64,000 nucleotides of DNA from Bactericera cockerelli (taxonomy: Eukaryota; Arthropoda; Insecta; Hemiptera; Triozidae), in contig CM044955.1 in NCBI GenBank assembly GCA_024516035.1, positions 14,872,079 through 14,936,078 on the forward strand. Reading direction: 5' to 3'. The translations under genes were made by a program, and so were the position numbers. A model generated the notes under the pieces. The model searched no databases, was not told the DNA's origin, and saw only the letters and a program-made list of their open reading frames with translations. Below, in pieces: positions 56,501-63,479 of this stretch. Position 1 is the stretch's first letter. Each line of letters starts with the position of its first letter.

Positions 56501-59500
56501 ATGGCCTTCCCAATATCTATCAAGTTGGACATAAAAACAAACACAATACTTCCGATTTCTAATATTAGAAATTCATCGTACGAGTAAGTAACAATGTCTC
56601 TTTCTTTGTATTGGGGTTCCCCACACCTCGGCTGAGGTGTTTGATACTTTGCTCTCGATTAATAAATTCATCAAACACCAATGTCTTAGGCCAAGGCTAC
56701 GATAGGAGCGTCAAGCGGTGAGCGGTAAGCGGCGAGCGGCAAAATGAGAATTTTATGTTTACATTTAAAACAATGGAAATGCTTAGTAGGTGGCTACGAT
56801 AAAAAAAAATCGCTTGACGCTTGTCGCTACTAAGAAGAAACCTACTAAACATTTCCATTGTTTTAAATGTAAACATAAAATTCTCATTTTGCCGCTCGCC
56901 GCTTACCGCTCACCGCTTGACGCTCCTATCGTAGCCTCGGCCTTACCTTCCGGCAAGCAGTTGACGCCGTTGCCATAGTAACCAGGCTTGCAGCGGCAGC
57001 AGTAGCCGGCGGGCTCATCAGTACACTCGGCGCTGCTGTGGCACGTGGGCGCCGCGGCGGCACAGGTCGCGTCCCGGGTGATCAAGTGTTGGGTGCCGGG
57101 GGCGTCCACATTGCCCAGGCCGGCTATGTTGCCCACGCGGAAGATCCACCGTCCCGGGGCGTCCGTGTTGGATAGTCTGGCGAGAGAAAGGAGCTTTAAT
57201 TTGTGTAGATTTACACTACAAACCTATCGTGTGTTTTAAGGCGAAACAAAAGAGATGGCTGGGTCCCCAAAAGCCCAACAACGTTTTCAAGGATACATTA
57301 AACTGGGATCGTCCAAAAAAGTCCCCTGCGGAGTTATAAAGATTTTGTAGTTACCTAACAAATAATATTTTGGATTTTTTCCAAGCCGGTAAAAGAGTCA
57401 GATACAGTTTACGGTTACAGATCGATTTTTTTTTTTTTTTTTTTTTGGAGAAACGATTCACTATTAAAGTAATCCACGCTCTTTTGGAAAATTAAAAGCA
57501 GTGTAACTAACTACAAAAAGTTTTAATGGATTCGTAATGGCTATTCCCGTTTTAAACAAATCAAGACCAAAAGAAATCCTAAATAATGGTCCCAAGAAAT
57601 CTCATTATATCGCAGTATCAATTGTATTTTCACTGAAACCCTGCCACTAACAACAAAGTCGAGGTCAACTAATTATAACTTTACCCCCAACCAACTTTGA
57701 TATTAAATAATTGAAGTTGGAAAAAAACCCCATCTCACTTGTCCAAATTGAACACTTGATCCGACCCGGAGCTAGGCAGCGAATACAAGATGCCATCCTG
57801 CATCAGGCCGGCTTGGGCTTTGGCATCCGGGAATCCGGACTGATCTGTGGGGACGCCTTGGATCCATTGAATGCCGTTGTCAGCGTACAGAAACTGGACG
57901 AACGATTCCTCCCCGTCCGAAATGACGACAATTTGAAAGGTGTTCACCTGAAAAATAATTCGTCCAGAATATAGTTCATGTCCGTACACACGGCAGAGAG
58001 AAATCGAAAGATTCCTGTTATTCGTGACGACTACTTAAAAAAATGTTCTCAATTTCGAAAAAAAAGTTCTACCTATACCTTATGCATCATAGTTCCATAG
58101 AATGTTATAGAAAAAATACTAGTCAATGATAGTCGATGTTGTCATGGCGCTAGTTTGGTGGTCTAGGTTGTATGGTTGTTTCGGATCCTACCAAATGCAT
58201 AAATCTTTTCTCGTTTATTTTAGTATGTAATTGGAGAAGTTATCTGGAGATCAGGTGGTAAAACACGCTATAACGTCAACTAGCCTTGTTCAGGCTGGAA
58301 ACGTCTTATTTACTTCGGAGGGAAAGAAATTATTGTTGTGACATTCTGCCAAAACCGAAGATCGACTTCAAGATGATTGAACCACGGGCAGTAGTCACAG
58401 CCATTACACCATGGACCATGGAGGCTGGTGTTGAAATCCAATCTATGAGCTTGTACCTATGTCAAAGTTGAACTATGTACAAGTGTCTACAGTAGCTGAC
58501 GTAGGTGTTGTGTCATGGCTACGAAATCAAGAAGACTGTGAGACATTCATCTTTTTGTTTTTCATCTACAGTAGCTGTGTATTCATATCAAGTGATTTGG
58601 TTGAGGTTTAGTTTCAGCATTTGAGACCTCACAAATGCTTCTTTTGCAATTATTTTTTTATTTCTTCTAATGTTTTTACTTCTACATTTAATATACTCGT
58701 ACGTGGTACTTATACAACTTATACAATAATATACATACAATAAGTATAATACTAATCCTAGCTCATATATAGGTACTTTATATGTAAGACCTACCTATAA
58801 ACCATGATACAGGTAAGAGTGGGATGCACACGACCTATGAATTGACACAGGTAAGAGCGGGACGCACATGATCTATGGATCAAAAAAACCCGGGACGCTT
58901 TTGGGCTATCGTGAAGGGTCAAAAGTTGGACCGGGACGCACTTGGGACGCAGCCGCTGTTCCATGGCCACAAAAAAAAGTTGATGAAAATAGGATGATTC
59001 TAAATAATATGCTATGATGTAAAAAGAAAAAAAAAAGATAAACATAAATTCATATACATTGAAAGAGGACAGATGCTTGCAAAAAAAAAAAAAATGTGGT
59101 CCGACACATGCATTGTTGCACAAAAGGACCACATCAACTTACCCATTTCTTATAAACAAAAATCTTTGTGAATATGTATCATGAAATAAATAAAGTACTT
59201 GAAAAAAAAAAAATAAAAAAAAAAATAATTATCGTGAAAAAAAAACTACAAGTCAAGCAGCTCGACCACCCAAACCACCAACTCTCACCTTGTCGGGCTT
59301 GTCCACATTGTAGCCCACCTCGACCCAGGTGGCCACAAACACCGCCTTGGTGTGAAACAGGTTGGCGATCTGCGGAAACGTCTGCGCCACTTCTGCGTCC
59401 GCCCGCCGTCGCAACTCTGGCTCCTCGGACTCGCGGTAGTAGATGCGGCCGGCGTTCTTCACGTCAACGTTCGAGTAGAGGGCCGCAATCGTGGGGTAGT

Positions 59501-59570
59501 CGAGAGGGAAGGGGATGCTGATGAACTGCGGCAGCGAGGCGCGGAACGTGAGACACCCGAACTCGTTTAC
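40533..59570 (-). CDS. Ndg: Nidogen (entactin), 21 exons, 5' end missing
   Basis: Nidogen is a secreted basement-membrane glycoprotein; in studied animals it links laminin, collagen IV and perlecan. Exons in transcription order: 59570-59289, 57947-57739, 57176-56947, 55566-55342, 53832-53635, 52901-52677, 52286-52196, 51300-51125, 50475-50352, 49684-49500, 48986-48840, 48568-48308, 47367-47242, 46465-46313, 45872-45666, 45210-44990, 43908-43752, 43035-42907, 42512-42399, 41349-41178, 40938-40533. All junctions are GT..AG and the phases join without a stop, giving 4,038 nt (about 1,345 residues plus TAG). Domain order is NIDO, EGF, G2F barrel, about a dozen EGF modules, then a YWTD propeller, which is diagnostic of nidogen. 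No thyroglobulin type-1 domain and no EGF after the propeller are seen. The signal peptide and first NIDO segment are not found up to position 64000. The exon at 59570 starts in phase 0, so at least one upstream exon is missing. Confidence 0.93.
41496..41733 (+). mobile_element. Mini-Helitron in a nidogen intron
   Basis: It starts TCTTAATATATAAATGTCAA after an A, and ends with the hairpin GCCCGCAAAGCGGGC, ten bases, and CTAG before a T. TC..CTAG ends, a 3' hairpin and insertion between A and T are the Helitron hallmarks. It is 238 bp with no Rep/helicase frame. Confidence 0.8.
41800..42012 (-). mobile_element. SINE with tRNA-like head, family F
   Basis: CCAGGCGAGGTTAATACTCA, ATTTTCTACCACTTATTATC, GTGGTCACAAACTCAAATTA, TGGGATTCGAACCAACG, TTCACCACTTAACTACCAGT. 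A fragment of its tail is at 41423-41492 and another copy is at 60245-60435. Confidence 0.6.
42040..42260. repeat. Unclassified repeat with inverse partner at 51545-51790
   Basis: GAGGACTATAAACAGAGACT, CACAAGCCAGGCTAGCTTG, TTTCCTAAGGGTTTTATAT, GCACATAGAAATATGTGG and a final (CAA)n. The reverse complement of these phrases occurs at 51570-51785. Confidence 0.55.
43289..43340. repeat. Perfect short hairpin in a nidogen intron
   Basis: TTCGTTTTATAGGAACACAT and ATGTGTGTTCCTATAAAACG face each other with a loop of a few bases. Confidence 0.75.
43752..48986 (-). CDS. Ndg: Nidogen exons 48986-43752: EGF-like rod
   Basis: Eight exons encode the EGF-like stalk between the G2F barrel and the propeller. 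Examples are TCDSILCQENAEC..HCNCMQGYVTNGKTC (48986-48840), LTCDFAQDCGPNAQC plus a second partial module CECPKGYVEKGSVC (48568-48308), VPCNTKTSCHPNAQC (47367-47242), ESCFQVDTCHVSATC (46465-46313), IPCSERDEP..CGHNSYC (45872-45666), DCETPCHPNAQC and NVVRNCHTNAEC (45210-44990), and EDQYLCSRDASC..FKGNGMTC (43908-43752). Each has the G-Y/F-x-G-(D/N)-G end of nidogen EGF modules. Exon 45872-45666 ends in the acidic string SDDSEDS, whose DNA is the first unit of a degenerate tandem array running into the intron. Confidence 0.9.
43980..44155 (+). mobile_element. LINE-like 3' tail repeat with AATAAA and A tail
   Basis: GGGTTGGGTGGAAGAGATTG, CAATAACACCGCCCTTTGGG, a T-rich stretch, then CCTCCTAATAAAGCTTTAAA. 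It lies antisense to nidogen. Confidence 0.6.
44588..44690. repeat. 100-bp direct repeat, copy 1 of 2
   Basis: CCCCATAGCAAGCTCGGGAC through TATAGGGATTACAAAATCTT and CAGCTTATGTTTGCATGCTC. The second copy is 44873-44971 with about five differences. Confidence 0.8.
44873..44971. repeat. 100-bp direct repeat, copy 2, ends 19 bp before a nidogen exon
   Basis: It matches 44588-44690. Its right edge (CTCAAAGCATTTC) lies just inside the intron downstream of exon 45210-44990. Confidence 0.8.
45285..45430 (-). mobile_element. LINE-like 3' tail repeat
   Basis: GAATTCTTTATTAACAAACA, ACAAATAATGATAAATATGT, TGTCCTAACTAAAGGGCGTG. Confidence 0.55.
45469..45690 (-). repeat. Degenerate 30-bp tandem array overlapping a nidogen exon end
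   Basis: On the minus strand the unit is CTCAGATGATTCGGAAGACT plus CAGGTAATGAG. About eight units of 25-31 bp follow each other. The first (45666-45690) is the last part of the exon, coding RSDDSEDS, with the donor GTAATG. Later units read TTAATAG or GGAATAA where the donor GT would be. Confidence 0.8.
46542..46806 (-). mobile_element. tRNA-headed SINE, family A, in a nidogen intron
   Basis: GTGGGTAGCATCGACATTAC, GCAATGCCAATACTGGTCGT, CAACTGTCCTCACGAGGCTA, then AATTCAAACCCGGGTCACCT and GGGCCTAAGTGACTACTG. Confidence 0.75.
47690..47848. repeat. Orphan 155-bp repeat, copy 1
   Basis: ACAGGTAAAAGTGGGATGCA, GACCTATGAATCGACACAGG, AACCCGGGACGCTTTTGGGC, TATCGTGAAGGGTAAAATGT, GGACCGGGACGCACTTGGAA. 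The second copy at 58797-58958 has the same orientation and differs at only about ten positions. Confidence 0.8.
48602..48715 (+). mobile_element. SINE family C, degraded
   Basis: ATCGATCTCAGTACATTGAT, ATCTTGTAACCTGGAGGTC, ATTGGTTCAAAG, GTTGTGACATCATTGAC. Confidence 0.55.
49297..49495. repeat. 26-bp minisatellite beside a nidogen donor
   Basis: Units of AGGAAGAACTATTAATGAGA plus ATCAGG, alternating with ATTAATGACATTCAGT types, occur about seven times. The array stops a few bases from the donor of exon 49684-49500, inside the intron. Confidence 0.85.
49500..52286 (-). CDS. Ndg: Nidogen exons 52286-49500: duplicated EGF/cbEGF two-exon unit
   Basis: Four exons form two copies of the same two-exon unit. 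Copy 1 is 52286-52196 (HDDPCRNFFCVSNSSC..CVCNRG) plus 51300-51125 (FQQLYSEDRRQEDFGC, then DINECNEG.. to GFTGDGHQC). Copy 2 is 50475-50352 (ACNPPDSSCTDPSDYRTCNCNPG) plus 49684-49500 (FQKDYLDDRRVAFVC, then DIDECLNY.. to GFTGDGVTC). Both copies split C-x-C-x-x-G|F-Q at the same codon phase and carry a DxDEC/DxNEC calcium-binding EGF start. The 3' end of exon 50475-50352 is ambiguous. It sits in four tandem 36-bp copies that each hold a GTATGT donor, so the exon could extend to 50316, 50280 or 50244, adding 12, 24 or 36 residues in frame. Confidence 0.88.
49706..49800 (-). mobile_element. SINE family B fragment
   Basis: AATAATACTGCCTTATTTAT, ACTGCCCGATTAGGGCTATC, CATTATTCCAGCAGTATGCC. No head. 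Confidence 0.6.
50241..50384 (-). repeat. Four 36-bp tandem copies spanning a nidogen splice donor
   Basis: Units at 50241-50276, 50277-50312, 50313-50348 and 50349-50384. Three are identical and the last differs only at its outer end. On the minus strand each codes DYRTCNCNPGYV and holds CCTGG|GTATGT, so four identical donors sit 36 bases apart (GT at 50351, 50315, 50279, 50243), all in the same phase. Each unit also has GACTACAG, an acceptor-like end. Confidence 0.95.
50683..50923 (-). mobile_element. Mini-Helitron, inverted relative to 41496
   Basis: On the minus strand it starts TCTTAATATATAAATGTCAA and ends with hairpin GCCCGCAAAGCGGGC, then GACAGCCTGCTTG before a T. The terminal CTTG replaces CTAG. 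It aligns along its length with the element at 41496-41733, with few differences. Confidence 0.75.
51310..51505 (-). mobile_element. LINE-like 3' tail repeat touching a nidogen acceptor
   Basis: Read on the minus strand: GGTTGGGTAGAAGAGATTGC, CAATAACCCCGCCTTTTAGT, then CTAATAAAGTGTATAATAAT directly before AATAATTTCAG, the acceptor of exon 51300-51125. The element's microsatellite tail forms the end of the intron. Confidence 0.65.
51545..51790. repeat. Unclassified repeat, inverse partner of 42040-42260
   Basis: GTTGTTGTAACAACAAGG, CATTAAACCCTTAGGAAACT, CCAAGCTAGCCTGGCTTGGT, TCTGTTTATAGTCCTCTAGC. Confidence 0.55.
51830..51975 (-). mobile_element. tRNA-headed SINE, family C
   Basis: In reverse: GTGTTAATTATCAAAATCAT, GATATCACAAATCGCTCAAA, GGGACTCGAAACACCGACCT, TGTCGATCAAGCTACTGAGG. 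Confidence 0.7.
52475..52620 (-). mobile_element. LINE-like 3' tail repeat, variant
   Basis: AAACTTGATCAAGGGCGGTG, CTAATGCCAACGGCATTCTC, TTCCG and T runs, as in the variant at 6365-6560. Confidence 0.45.
52677..55566 (-). CDS. Ndg: Nidogen exons 55566-55342, 53832-53635, 52901-52677: G2F beta-barrel
   Basis: Three exons encode the G2F (nidogen G2) barrel, the family's binding site for collagen IV and perlecan. Visible landmarks are ALRINGKLYVDVNGV, NNIDLQSYVST, GWLFAKSIGAPNGYEISGG, VFNYSAQLVFPTGE, IEEQFIGHD, GNVPSVAPG, then SHTYLLPGNSPPEITVRVVQ and MIVYEARENNLRVASTNKV. Acceptor choice for the first exon is not trivial. The first AG (exon start 55571) puts the protein out of frame after the EGF exon, whereas the AG four bases further on (exon start 55566) joins LPE to ALRINGK in frame. 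The last 55.3 kb exon base lies about 12 bp from a LINE 3' tail repeat. Confidence 0.9.
53005..53160 (+). mobile_element. SINE family D, head-less copy
   Basis: CCTAAATGGGAAGTATTGTG, CATACTACCGGATGGGCAAG, TTTCATGGCTACGAAATAAG, GCTGTGAAACACTCATCTTG. Confidence 0.7.
53523..53556. repeat. TTG microsatellite
   Basis: Eleven TTG triplets in a nidogen intron. Confidence 0.95.
53898..54310 (+). mobile_element. SINE family B copy split by a family E element
   Basis: The left part 53898-54028 has the head TGTCCCGGTAGCTCGCTGGT, B box GGGTTCGAAACCCAGCTGGG and ACCACATAATAATA. The right part resumes at about 54208 with ATTATGTCTTGAGCTTACTG, GGAATAATGGGACTTTAATT, TATAAATAAGGC and (TTA)n. Between them is a complete family E element (54029-54207) flanked by AT-rich joins. 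Confidence 0.75.
54307..54475 (-). mobile_element. Repeat family E, inverted copy
   Basis: ATAGGATGGCGTCATCGTGA, GGTAGCCAGACAGTTGTGGA, GGGCCCCCAGAACCAAGCCA, TTTATAGTCCCCCACCCAGC. Its orientation is opposite to 54029-54207. Confidence 0.65.
54551..54686 (-). mobile_element. tRNA-headed SINE, family C
   Basis: In reverse: TTTGTGTTGATCACTTTCGT, ACTGGGACTTGAACCACCGA, CTCCAGCTTGCAAGTCCGCC, TATCGATCAAGCTACTGAGG. Confidence 0.75.
54976..55025 (+). mobile_element. SINE family A head fragment
   Basis: CAGTCACCGTGGCCGTGTGA, GTTAGCGCGCTAGGTATTGC, then unrelated sequence. Confidence 0.6.
55142..55330 (-). mobile_element. LINE-like 3' tail repeat beside a nidogen donor
   Basis: TAGAAACTCTTTATTAGTAG, CAGACAAATAATGGTAAAAA, TGTCCTAACTAAAGGGTGGG, GCCTATGGCAATCTCTTCCA. 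It ends about 12 bp from the donor of exon 55566-55342 and closely matches 22665-22885. Confidence 0.65.
55866..56100 (-). mobile_element. SINE with the shared body and a tRNA-like head
   Basis: On the minus strand: a tRNA-like head with B box CTAGTTCGACTCTTGG, linker CTTTTCGAAGAAAATTCTGT, then the body GAGGCTGGCACTTCCGG, CCCAGACTGGGTGAGGTTAA, TGTGGGTAGCTGG, CGAATGGAGGGTAAAACCCC, ending AGGACGTTAATCCC. The body is that of the 5S-headed family. Confidence 0.7.
56155..56395 (+). mobile_element. SINE family D, head-less copy
   Basis: GGTTACAGTTGTTTGTAAAA, CTTCTCGCCCATCAGAGGGG, GGATGGACAAGCTACAACAT, CTACAGTAGCTCCTGTTTCA, GGCTGTGAAAGACTCATCTT. Confidence 0.75.
56689..56942. mobile_element. Long-TIR MITE (PIF/Harbinger-type) inside a splice donor
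   Basis: The ends are GGCCAAGGCTACGATAGGAG and, in reverse complement, GGCCGAGGCTACGATAGGAG. The inverted arms are about 90 bp with few mismatches, running through GTGAGCGGTAAGCGGCGAGC to TTAAAACAATGGAAATG. A 3-bp TTA duplication flanks the element (56686-56688 and 56943-56945), as in PIF/Harbinger elements. No transposase is present. Confidence 0.85.
56947..57176 (-). CDS. Ndg: Nidogen exon: end of NIDO plus first EGF module
   Basis: The exon reads LSNTDAPGRWIFRVGNIAG (end of NIDO) and then an EGF module with six cysteines, CAAAAPTCHSSAEC to KPGYYGNGVNC, ending LPE plus one base. The donor is GGAAG|GTAAGG. Bases +2 to +4 of this donor (TAA) are one copy of a 3-bp target duplication left by a MITE at 56689-56942, and the following GG is the end of that element. 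See the findings. Confidence 0.92.
57177..57738. other. Nidogen intron, nothing recognised
   Basis: A T homopolymer at 57427-57446. No repeat family is identified. Confidence 0.5.
57739..59570 (-). CDS. Ndg: Nidogen exons 59570-59289 and 57947-57739: NIDO domain
   Basis: The first visible exon begins VNEFGCLTF and contains FPLDYPTIAALYSNVD, the signature of the NIDO domain (extracellular N-terminal globule G1), then VFVATWVEVGYNVDKPDK. The next exon continues VNTFQIVVISDGEESFVQF, YADNGIQWIQG and PSSGSDQVFNLDK. The join is GACAAG to GTGAAC in phase 0. The stretch normally before VNEFG (a G-D-x-x-L block and the signal peptide) lies on an exon I could not locate. The 1.3 kb intron between the two exons holds a SINE fragment and one copy of an unclassified repeat (58797-58958). 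Confidence 0.92.
58478..58556 (+). mobile_element. SINE family D 3' fragment
   Basis: GTGTCTACAGTAGCTGACGT, TGTCATGGCTACGAAATCAA, GAAGACTGTGAGACATTCAT. Confidence 0.6.
58797..58958. repeat. Orphan 155-bp repeat, copy 2
   Basis: ACAGGTAAGAGTGGGATGCA, GACCTATGAATTGACACAGG, AACCCGGGACGCTTTTGGGC, GACCGGGACGCACTTGGGAC. Partner of 47690-47848. Confidence 0.8.
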
Positions 59571-59917
59571 CTGAGGGCGGAAATGATAATCAGTATCAGT
59601 ATAAACAGAAGAGTGAGAAGTTGTACTAGATGTACATGAACATCAGAACATACCTGGACAGCTGTTTCGAGCTTATTTGCTCTCATCAGCAGGTAATAGT
59701 TCTGAATATCTATGCCATCAAATCACCTCTCTATTTTAATCAGTATAAACAGAAGAGTAATATCGCCTTATTAATACGTTCTACCTGTGATATTTTACTT
59801 GTCTTAAATTTTCTTATTTTGTTTTCTTTTTTTTTATTATTAATTTAATTCTATGTAATCAATGTATATTGGGCTTGACCCGTCAATAAAGAATAAATTA
59901 AATTAAAATTTAAAAAA
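59571..59917. other. Region 5' of the first visible nidogen exon
   Basis: Noncoding, AT-rich. The upstream nidogen exon with the signal peptide was looked for here and up to 64000 without success. Confidence 0.45.
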
Positions 59918-60112
59918 AAATTAAATTAATACTGTTTGATTAGGACTATTAAAGTCCCATTATTCCAGCAGTAAGCCCAAGACATATTGTTATGTGATAA
60001 AAATCCAAAATGGGAGGATAACTTGTCATGTACCGGCTGGGTTTCGAACATACGAACTCTGGAATCTTTGGATTCATAGATTGCCGACTTTACCACTGAG
60101 CTACCGGGACCG
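59918..60112 (-). mobile_element. tRNA-headed SINE, family B
   Basis: In reverse: TAATACTGTTTGATTAGGAC, ATTCCAGCAGTAAGCCCAAG, GGTTTCGAACATACGAACTC, TACCACTGAGCTACCGGGAC. Confidence 0.75.
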
Positions 60113-60244
60113 ACATAATACAGATAAAAAAAATATGCTGTTTCAACGTTACTATACGCTGGAGGACGTTAAACAGGTACAGTACTAGCCATGTCAAGTC
60201 TATAATGACAATAACACATATATAATAATAACATTCTTTAGTGG

Positions 60245-60435
60245 AAGCCAACCACCAGGCGAGGTTAATGCTCGAAACATTTTCTACGACTTAACCCTCA
60301 GAGTCTTATTATTATTTGGTCACACACTCAAATTAATGAGGAAAAATTCATACACTGGGTGGTATTCGAACCAACGAATCCCTACGCTACCTGAATTAGC
60401 AGACTAGCGCGTTAACCACTTGACTACCAGTTCAC
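60245..60435 (-). mobile_element. SINE with tRNA-like head, family F
   Basis: CCAGGCGAGGTTAATGCTCG, TTTTCTACGACTTAACCCTC, GGTATTCGAACCAACGAATC, GCGTTAACCACTTGACTACC. Partner of 41800-42012. Confidence 0.65.
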
Positions 60436-60439
60436 AGAT

Positions 60440-62090
60440 CATCAAGCACAATGTGGAAGTAGCTGAAAACCTCAATGGCGACAAAATGCCAAGTTTTAGC
60501 TACTTCGTCATACAGCTAGGTATAATGTGCCTACGTTCAATATAATTGTACAAATACACATTCAAAGCATTCTAATACCTAATACAAGATACATTGTAAT
60601 AAATTATTTTTTATTAAGTCTTTTATTTTGCCCTGTGGTTACATTAACCATCACATTGACATTAAACAGACCAACAATTAACACAACAGCTGTGGGAGAG
60701 TGTTTAATTGCTGTGAGAAAGACAGTCTTAATTATGAAACTGATGTATTCAAGTATGTTCTAATATTTCTTCTTCTCTTATTCTGTTACTTTATAGGTAA
60801 TGTTTTTTTTTTTTTTTTTTTTTTTTTTGCTATTTAATAATAAAAAATATTATTCTCCTTCGAAGTTATCCTTTAGCTTACGAGATGTTATTTGTATTAT
60901 TAGTATATTAGGTAACTTGAATGTCGGTAATATGTCTTCTTTCTTATTTTTCTTCATATTGTCTTCTTCTATCTATTTGTTTTTTGATTCCTTTTCGTGT
61001 TTTATTTATTTATTTTTGAGTTTTATTTAGGTATATATTTCGATTTGTTTTGATTATTTCGTGTGCTTTACTTAAATCTATTCAGTCTTCACTTTCTGCT
61101 TTTTTTTCGTTCTTCATGATCTTATACTTACTCTTAAATTCTTCTTGTTCAAGCAGGGTCAACGTTTATTGCCATCTGTTTCTACAATGTCTAAAATATG
61201 CGCTTAGTTAAAGAACAATAATAACAACATTTCATTTAATTTATTACTCTGAAATATTGATAAGCTGACATATGGGATATTTGTGTTATTGTTCATCATC
61301 TCATAACACATCTAATAAATAATCAATCATCCATACATTTAACATTCACATGCTCATAAATTGATTCCTGTATAGTTTCTTAACGTTCTGTCTTTCTTTA
61401 AACGACAGAACGAGTTAAAAAATACAAATACTTAAAATACTATAATTCAAGCCAAAATTATATTACCTATTCATAATTTTGAGAAGCACAGTGCAATCTA
61501 ATTTGGCCAAACATTATTTTTTTCCATTCAATACCTGGTCCTCAAATTGAAAATAAAAATTATCGGTAAGAAAAGACAATATCAAAAATTTTGGTAACCA
61601 TCATGAAACAGAGGGTTCTAAAAGTTCACTGTGCCGTGCTTGATGGACAGTTTGGCTATCAACGGTTCTATTCCCTGAGATTTGAACTTTTGATTTCTAC
61701 AGTACTAACTACGACATGGCATTGCAAAAACTGTGAGTTTGACATTGGCTGAATATGACAGTGTTTGGGATGAAAAGGAGTGCAGAGAGGAAAGAACTTT
61801 TTATCAATGTCATAGCGTATCAAGAAGCACTGTGATTGGTTGAAAGTCACTGCTTTCTTTGAGATAGTAAATAGCATGAGTACATGACCATCTTCAAGCT
61901 TTTGCTCAACACCAGAATTTTCACATGCTCTGTCTAAATTGTATTTGGGCGTTCAGAGTGCCAAAAGGACCCATCAGTCCTACCAACACCATAACATAAA
62001 ATTTGATAAAGAAAAACATCAATTTATATTTACGCATGATATCAAGGGCTAAAACCGGGTTCGAGTGTATTGTTACCATCAAATTTAAAT
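60440..62090. other. Noncoding stretch, homopolymers only
   Basis: A run of about 30 T at 60799-60829 and T/A-rich DNA. No gene, exon or transposon end is recognised. Confidence 0.5.
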
Positions 62091-62097
62091 CTGTGTC

Positions 62098-62868
62098 GTG
62101 CAGCCCAATTCAAAATACCAAGTCATACAAAATTCGTTGTGCAACCAATTCAAAATTCCAAGTGAAGAAAACAAAATTTGTTGTGCAACCCAATTCAAAA
62201 TTCCAGGTGAAGAAAACAAAATTTGTTGTGCAAACCAATTCAAAATTCCAAGTGAAGAAAACAAAATTTGTTGTGCAACCCAATTCAAAATTCCAAGTGA
62301 ATAGAACAAAATTCGTTGTGCAACCCAATGCAAAATTCCAAGTGAAAAGAACAAAATTCGTTGTGCAACCCAATTCAAAATTCCAAGTGAAAAGAACAAA
62401 ATTCGTTGTGCAACCCAATTCAAAATTCCAAGTGAATAGAACAAAATTCGTTGTGCAACCCAATGCAAAATTCAAAGTGAAAAGAACAAAATTCATTGTG
62501 CAACCCAATGCAAAATTCCAAGTGAATAGAACAAAATTCTTTGTGCAAACCAATTCAAAATTCCAAGTGAAGAAAACAAAATTTGTTGTGCAACCCAATT
62601 CAAAATTCCAAGTGAAAAGAACAAAATTCGTTGTGCAACCCAATTCAAAATTCCAAGTGAATAGAACAAAATTCGTTGTGCAACCCAATGCAAAATTCCA
62701 AGTGAAAAGAACAAAATTCGTTGTGCAACCCAATGCAAAATTCCAAGTGAAGAAAACAAAAATTTTTGTGCAACCCAATTCAAAATTCCAAGTCAATAAA
62801 ACAAAATTTGTTTTGCACCCAATTCAAAATTCCAAGTGAATAGAGCAAAATTTGTTGTGCAACCCAAT
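62098..62868. repeat. 45-bp minisatellite, about 17 units
   Basis: The unit is CAACCCAATTCAAAATTCCA, AGTGAAGAAAACAAAATTTG, TTGTG. Variant positions (AATTC/AATGC; GAAGAAAAC/GAAAAGAAC/GAATAGAAC) recur in a loose higher-order pattern. The 15-codon period keeps several frames open on both strands (for example NSKFQVKKTKFVVQP on plus, and a different peptide on minus). Codon use shows no bias to one frame, so it is treated as noncoding. Confidence 0.9.
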
Positions 62869-62872
62869 ATAG

Positions 62873-63013
62873 GATTGATCTATTCGACAACTGAACCACG
62901 ACTAGATATTTCCCAAGTTTCTTTACAAAACTTTCGACCATTGCATCGCTTTTCTTTTCTATTGAATTGATCTATTCGACAACTGAACCACGACTAAGTA
63001 TTTCCCAAGGTTC
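62873..63013. repeat. 50-bp direct duplication
   Basis: GATTGATCTATTCGACAACT and GAACCACGACTAGATATTTC (62873-62921) recur at 62966-63013 with two or three changes. The first copy abuts the end of the minisatellite. Confidence 0.8.
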
Positions 63014-63329
63014 ATTACTTCTACACCTGTCCGAATGCACGACCTTTAGCCTAATCGAGTGATAACGTGAGCTCACACACACGCTTCTAATTGGATGAAT
63101 CGATTATGAATAGTCACCTAGTATTTGTTTGATACATATTATGTATTCAACAATAGACGAGCCAGCCCGTTCAGCTCAGATTAGAACAAGTTGAGATTTT
63201 GTATTATTGGGAGTAGCTAGCTACTCTGTCATTCATTGATTTCATTGAACGCAGGGCTGGTTATCATTTTTGGAGACGGCAAAGGCCATATTTGATGACA
63301 CAGTCGTCTAGATGACCAGCATCTAGACG

Positions 63330-63440
63330 ACTCAAATTTGAGTGGTCACCCAGTAAGTCCTAAACCTTGCTGAACGTTGCATACCTCGATTGAGAAATAA
63401 AGTATTGAAAGTATTCATCGGGCCATTGAGATTGTTATTT
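63330..63440 (-). mobile_element. 5S-headed SINE fragment
   Basis: CTCAAATTTGAGTGGTCACC, CAGTAAGTCCTAAACCTTGC, TGAACGTTGCATACCTCGAT. A degraded 5S-like part in reverse. Confidence 0.5.
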
Positions 63441-63479
63441 TAAGACCTTTTTTTTTTTTTTTTTTTTTTTTTGCTCTGT

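Noticed and set aside
62003..62839. 278-codon protein of 15-residue repeats
   Set aside because: A 45-bp minisatellite is automatically open in several frames on both strands. There is no start context, flanking exons or frame-specific substitution pattern.
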